NCBI GenBank assembly: GCA_030146405.1
Contig: JASLBS010000077.1
Coordinates: 1 to 17,357 of the forward strand
Source: Arthrobacter sp.
GTDB lineage: Bacteria; Actinomycetota; Actinomycetes; Actinomycetales; Micrococcaceae
DNA length: 17,357 nt
Direction of reading: 5' to 3'
A program made the position numbers and the translations under genes. This document shows positions 13,360 to 17,357 of this stretch, piece after piece. The first letter of the stretch is position 1. Every line of letters begins with the position of its first letter. The notes beneath the pieces are model-generated. The model saw only the letters and a list, made by a program, of their open reading frames with translations, did not search any database and was not told where the DNA came from.

Positions 13360-14213
13360 CGGAGGACCCTCTCGTCCTCGGGCAGCGCCCCCACCCGCAG
13401 CATGATGCGGTAGCAGACCACCGAGATCACCAGTCCGCTCAGAAGCACGGCGACACCACCGGCGGAGTTGTAGGCCCTGACGGTTTCGGGCCGGGTGGCG
13501 AGCACCATCAGGACGAACCAGGGCGCTGCTACCGCGGGCCGTGCGGCGTTCACCGTCCAGGACTGCCGCGCCTCCAATTCGCTGCGCGTCCGCGCCGAAT
13601 CACGGAGGAACTCGGACAGCGTGCCGAGCAGGCGACCGAGATCGGACCCACCCACCTCCCGGGTCATCCGGAGCGCCTCGACGATGCGGTCCGACACCGG
13701 ATCGGCCAGGCGCTCCTTCAGCCGGTTCAGGGCGTCGTCGAAGCGGCCACCCGAGCGGTAGTCGGAGGCGAAGGCCTGGAACGCCGCCCGGAGTTCCAGC
13801 GGGCCCTTGTCCCCCAGTTGGATCAGGGCCTCCAGGAGGGAGAGTCCCGCCCGGATCGCGGATCTCAGGTGATCGACGGCGTCCGGCCACAGCTCACGGA
13901 GCGATGCCGTGCGCTTCGCGGCCCTCCAGCCGACGAGGGAGAACGGCAGGAAGCCCCCGAACAATCCGAAACAGAGGGCTATGGGGGTGGAGCCGGTCAG
14001 GACGACGACGAGAAGCAGTACCACCGTGCCGACCCCGATGCAGGAGGCGATCAACCCTCTGGCGGACACCCTCTCCACTCCAGCTCGGAGCAGCAGATCA
14101 TCCAGCCGGCACTGCCGAGCACGATCCTTGCGTTTCACGGATGGACGGTCCCAGTACGACCACCAGACGAGGAACAACCCCGCACCGAGGAGGGCACCGA
14201 GCCCCGCGCTCAC
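13356..14213 (-). CDS. tadB: TadB, type II secretion F-domain protein of the Tad pilus
   Basis: About 285 aa from GTG at 14213, which overlaps the tadA stop as GTGA. Two N-terminal helices (LGALLGAGLFLVWW and ASCIGVGTVVLLLVVVLTGSTPIALCFGLFGGFLPFSLVGW) precede the F domain (LWPDAVDHLRSAIRAGLSLLEALIQLG ... VEALRMTREVGGSDLGRLLGTLSEFLR), with two more helices at the C-terminus. TadB is the inner-membrane platform partner of TadC and works with the TadA ATPase. A longer frame in phase with tadA's 5' part exists only because tadA is frameshifted. The gene itself looks intact. Confidence 0.87.
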   Translation of the reverse strand: MSAGLGALLGAGLFLVWWSYWDRPSVKRKDRARQCRLDDLLLRAGVERVSARGLIASCIGVGTVVLLLVVVLTGSTPIALCFGLFGGFLPFSLVGWRAAKRTASLRELWPDAVDHLRSAIRAGLSLLEALIQLGDKGPLELRAAFQAFASDYRSGGRFDDALNRLKERLADPVSDRIVEALRMTREVGGSDLGRLLGTLSEFLRDSARTRSELEARQSWTVNAARPAVAAPWFVLMVLATRPETVRAYNSAGGVAVLLSGLVISVVCYRIMLRVGALPEDERVLR

Positions 14214-15437
14214 TGCAGTGCACCGAGGAGGGTGGACACGTCCACACCGGCAGCTGTGAACTTCTCCTCGGCCGGCATGCCGGTGACGGTCAACTCGAGT
14301 ACGCCGTCGATCCTCTTGAACACGGGAGAGGACTCGATCACGCCGTTCTCCACGCGCCGTCCCAGGGCCATGATCTCCATGACGCGCCGGTGCCCGCCCG
14401 GCAACCTCGCGCAGTGCACCACGAGATCGATGCAGGACGCCACGGTGGGCACCACGAAGCTGCTCGAGATGTTCTCCCCGGCGAGCAGGGGCAGCGTGCA
14501 GATCTTCGTCACGGCGTCGTGCGCACTGTTGGCGTGCAACGCTGCACATGCCGGGGAGGCCGCTGTTGAGGGCGATCAGCATGTCCAGACTCTCCGCCTC
14601 GCGGACCTCACCGACGATCAAGCGGTCGGGTCGCATGCGGAGGGCCTCCTTCACGAGGCAGCGGAGCGGGATCTCCCCGTGTCCCTCGAGGTTGGGCTGC
14701 CGGCACTGCAGGCCGACGACGTCGCGGAGCGGGAGCTGCAGCTCGAAGATCTCCTCCACGGTGATCACCCGTTCACGTGACCCGATGGATGCACCGAGGC
14801 AGTTCAGCAGAGTGGTCTTACCCACCTGGGTGGCACCGGACACCAGGATGTTCAGGCCGCTGGCCACAGCCGCGTTGAGGAAGCGTGCGGCCTGCGGGGA
14901 CAGTGAACCGAGTTCCACGAGGTGGTCCAGCCTCGACGCCCGTGCGATGAACTTTCGGATGTTCACCGACCAGTGCCGCCGGGTGACGTCCGGGATCACC
15001 ACATGGAGACGGGACCCGTCCGGAAGGGAGGCATCGACGAACGGTGAGGACAGGTCCAGCCGCCTGCCCGAGGACTTCAGCATCTTCTCCACGAGGTCGC
15101 GTACCTGCTGGTCGGTCAGCGAGAGGGCGGTCAGCTCGGACTCCCCCGCCCTGGCGATGTAGACCTCGGAGGGGGCATTGATCCAGATCTCTTCGACGGT
15201 GGGGTCATCGAGGTAAGGCTGTAGTGCTCCGAAACCGGCCACTGCGTCATAGATGGTCTTGCGCGCGAGATCGATCCTGCCCAGCGGTGGTAGAACGCCG
15301 AGGATGGAGCGCTCGTCGTAGTCCGCCACGGCGTCATTGACGAGGAGCTGTACTTCCGTGACCTGACGGGAAGGGTCGAGTCCACGGCGCCGGATCAGCT
15401 CTCGTACCTCGCCCTCGACCATCCGCACGGCGTCCAT
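14210..15437 (-). pseudogene. tadA: tadA (CpaF-type pilus ATPase), frameshifted by one inserted base
   Basis: ATG at 15437 with GGGGA upstream encodes 299 good residues: the N-terminal domain, then the ATPase core with Walker A GATQVGKTT (201-209), a VEE acidic segment (227-229) and Walker B-like RPDRLIVGEVR (269-279). After GLPGMCS the frame is lost. One extra base at about 14540 moves the conserved continuation LHANSAHDAVTKICTLPLLAGENIS to another frame, which runs to TGA at 14210. Removing the base gives 408 aa, normal for actinobacterial TadA. TadA hydrolyses ATP to drive pilus assembly. As written, the product would lack the C-terminal quarter. A sequencing error is possible. Confidence 0.87.
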
Positions 15438-15755
15438 GGGTTCCCCTGTATACGTTCACTACGTCGCGGACGACGTGGAGGATGGCGACCCGGGTGGCTC
15501 CGCCGGATTTCACAGTATCGAAGGGCACCCAAGTGGAGTAGGGAATCGACTACCTGTGTATATCCTGCGACTACCTATCTCGCGGGTTTTCGAAAGCGAG
15601 TACGCAGCACACGATCATGACAGGTTACGATCCGGCGCAGGTTTTACCAAAGATCTCGTTTGCACTTTTATAACCTGCGTCACAGCCGTAACCGAACTGT
15701 AGTCTGCTCGGGATTTACTCAGCTGGCTAACGCCCGGATTCTGCTGGAGAAACCC
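15438..15755. promoter_or_regulatory. Divergent intergenic region between tadA and the metzincin gene
   Basis: This 318-bp stretch has no convincing gene and is AT-richer than its surroundings. It must hold the promoters of both divergent genes. Visible elements are a direct repeat CGACTACCT at 15547-15555 and 15568-15576 (21 bp apart), and CAGGTT at 15621-15626 and 15638-15643 with its complement AACCTG at 15672-15677. A TATAAC (15669-15674) is a possible -10 toward the protease, without a convincing -35. Confidence 0.5.
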
Positions 15756-17357
15756 GTGAATTTGCCCTCCCCCGCTCGGCTCCTCTGCGCCGCGTTGCTG
15801 TCCTTCGGACTCATCGGTAGCGCCGTACCCGCAGTTGCGAACACCGTGACACCACCGATGCCATCACCATCTTCGTCACCATCCCCATCGTCGCCATCGC
15901 CATCACCCTCGTCGCCGCTTGTGGTCCCGGGTCCCGGCGCGGAAGTGGCTGCTGTACCGGAAGAACCGGCCACCCCGGCTGAAGGGACCAAGGCGACGCC
16001 GGTCGAGTCGGCGGGCACACTGCTCACCAAGGCGGAGGAAGCCGCTGTGGGACAGGACGAGGTCACCTCCTTCGTCCCGGATCTGAACTGGAATCCGCTC
16101 GACGATCCCGCCTCGAACGCGCGGTACGGCGATGATCCCGACGCCCACGAGCACGACCATGACCACGAGTCACCGATGAAATCCCCGTCATCACTCGGCT
16201 TCGACGACAACGGCGGCATGGCGGCGATCGCCCCGAGGACCGGACAGTACAAGGTCACCCTCGTCACGGTGCAACTCACCGGCAAGACGGTCGCAGATAC
16301 CGATGCGATCAACATGACGGCCGCCAGGAACTCGATCGACAGCGCCAACAACTACTGGCGATCTGCCTCCGACGGCAAGATCTCCCTGAGCAGGGTCAAC
16401 GAGTTCCGTCACAAGTCCGCCGCGCGGATCACGGATTCGTACGGGACCATCATGGCGACGGTTACTCGTGAGCTGAACTGGCAGGCTCGGCCCTACGAGA
16501 GCCTCGTCATCTTCGTGCCGCATGCCGACCTCAACTACAACGGCTCCTGGGGCATCCTGGGCGGTGGCTTCACGGACGGAGCCACCAGCGGCCGGGTGAT
16601 CATGCCCTACCCCTCGGCACTGACCAACAACGTATTCACGCACGAGTTCGGCCACGTCCTCGGTCTGCACCACGCCAACACCCTCGCCTGCAACAACGGG
16701 CGCCAGGACGTCGCGAGGAGCGGTGGGTCCTGGAGCGACGGCAACTGCTGGTCCTCGGAGTACGGTGACGTCACCGACCTCATGGGTTACGCCCAGGTGA
16801 GCCAGCCCCTGATCAACTCCTTCATGTGGGAGTACGGCGGATTCGGCCGCGGGGACGAGATCCAGAACCTCGGCAAGATCACGAACGATCGCCAGGTCAC
16901 GCTTCGGCCGTGGGCGGGTAGGACCGCCAACCGTGCAGCCAAATTCACGGACCCCGTGAGCAACGAGGTGTACTACCTCGAGCTGCGTGCCCCGGAAGGG
17001 TACGACGCCGCCACTGCCGTCGGCGGTAACCGCGGTGTGAAGATCATCAAGCAGGACCCCGTGTACGGCTGGGACGGGAACGCATCCGTCGCGTTGACGC
17101 CGAACAGCAAGATCTACGGCTACGGCAACAAGTCGCTCACCTGGCAGGCCGGGCAGACCTTCACCACGCACGCAGGCACGAAGGTCCGGATCGACTCGGT
17201 CGACAACGGGAGCGCCAGTGTCACCATCACATCCGCGGTGCGGGTGTCGGCGATCGAGGCGGTTTGGCGCAGCATGGGCGGAGACAACTCCAGCTTCGGC
17301 CGCGCCGTCACCCGGGAGACCTGCGGCACCACTGCCTGCTCCCAGGACTTCGCCAAC
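15756..17357 (+). CDS. Secreted metzincin zinc protease (gametolysin/M11-like) with C-terminal LGFP repeat, 3' end outside window
   Basis: GTG at 15756, with GGAG six bases upstream, opens 534 codons still open at the window end. Order of parts: signal peptide (ARLLCAALLSFGLIGSAVPAVA, cleavage near residue 30); a Pro/Ser linker (about 33-56); a pro-region with the His/Asp-rich stretch DAHEHDHDHE (about 128-137); then a protease domain with HEFGHVLGLHH (296-306). This fits HExxHxxGxxH with His296, His300 and His306 as zinc ligands and Glu297 as catalyst. A later EYGDVTDLMGYA supplies the Met-turn (Met343). The spacing and the YGD...MG pattern resemble peptidase M11. The last 35 or so residues (IEAVWRSMGGDNSSFGRAVTRE) begin an LGFP repeat, as in the carboxypeptidase at 6937. 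It is probably a wall-associated extracellular protease; its substrate is unknown. Confidence 0.88.
   Translation, partial: MNLPSPARLLCAALLSFGLIGSAVPAVANTVTPPMPSPSSSPSPSSPSPSPSSPLVVPGPGAEVAAVPEEPATPAEGTKATPVESAGTLLTKAEEAAVGQDEVTSFVPDLNWNPLDDPASNARYGDDPDAHEHDHDHESPMKSPSSLGFDDNGGMAAIAPRTGQYKVTLVTVQLTGKTVADTDAINMTAARNSIDSANNYWRSASDGKISLSRVNEFRHKSAARITDSYGTIMATVTRELNWQARPYESLVIFVPHADLNYNGSWGILGGGFTDGATSGRVIMPYPSALTNNVFTHEFGHVLGLHHANTLACNNGRQDVARSGGSWSDGNCWSSEYGDVTDLMGYAQVSQPLINSFMWEYGGFGRGDEIQNLGKITNDRQVTLRPWAGRTANRAAKFTDPVSNEVYYLELRAPEGYDAATAVGGNRGVKIIKQDPVYGWDGNASVALTPNSKIYGYGNKSLTWQAGQTFTTHAGTKVRIDSVDNGSASVTITSAVRVSAIEAVWRSMGGDNSSFGRAVTRETCGTTACSQDFAN

Noticed and set aside
14534..14550. Programmed +1 frameshift in tadA
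   Set aside because: There is no slippery or rare-codon signal of a known type, and TadA is not known to use frameshifting.
13356..15437. A single 693-aa TadA-TadB fusion protein on the minus strand
   Set aside because: It exists only because the tadA frame is shifted at about 14540. The residues between GMCS and the TadB start (VARQQCARRRDED...) are out-of-frame tadA, and the true tadA tail is in the other frame.

Overview
The window looks like chromosome of a high-GC Gram-positive actinobacterium, probably a Micrococcaceae/Arthrobacter-type organism. Grounds are the high GC with strong G/C third-position bias, an ssrA tag ending in ...KRTDFALAA, an in-frame prfB without the programmed frameshift, LGFP-repeat wall proteins, and several genes whose start codon sits just downstream of a TAnnnT -10 box, as in leaderless actinobacterial transcripts. 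Genus assignment is inference. Layout: (1) 1-1917, + strand: the end of a cold-shock protein gene with its terminator, a histidinol-phosphatase/IMPase-family enzyme and a SAM methyltransferase. (2) 1919-5367, + strand: a tightly overlapping manganese-uptake operon (lipoprotein, ATPase, permease, MntR-type regulator). Two tandem palindromic operators precede it, and the second covers the start codon. Metal-ligand residues in both the binding protein and the regulator match the manganese versions of their families. (3) 5435-6895: a possible short leader ORF coupled to a YbdK-type carboxylate-amine ligase, then a small convergent membrane protein. (4) 6937-10564, - strand: a secreted D,D-carboxypeptidase with LGFP repeats, ssrA (tmRNA), smpB and prfB, i.e. 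a ribosome-rescue and peptide-release group. ftsE/ftsX, which I would expect between prfB and smpB, are absent. (5) 10674-15437, - strand: a Tad (Flp-type pilus) locus in the order tadA, tadB, tadC, small membrane protein, three TadE/TadG-like proteins. (6) 15438-15755: an AT-richer divergent intergenic region. (7) 15756-end, + strand: a secreted metzincin protease ending in the start of LGFP repeats, cut by the window edge. The most striking feature is in the Tad locus. A segment of about 480 bp (12279-12758) lies in the opposite orientation to the rest. One breakpoint cuts tadC, the other cuts the next small gene. Flipping the segment on paper, joined at a 3-bp shared CCA/TGG core, restores both reading frames perfectly (a 313-aa TadC and a 71-aa small membrane protein). 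tadA separately carries a one-base insertion at about 14540. The pilus is therefore predicted OFF in this sequence. The cause could be a reversible DNA switch, recent decay, or an assembly error. One TadE-like protein also carries an eight-copy hexanucleotide repeat that encodes a His-Glu run.
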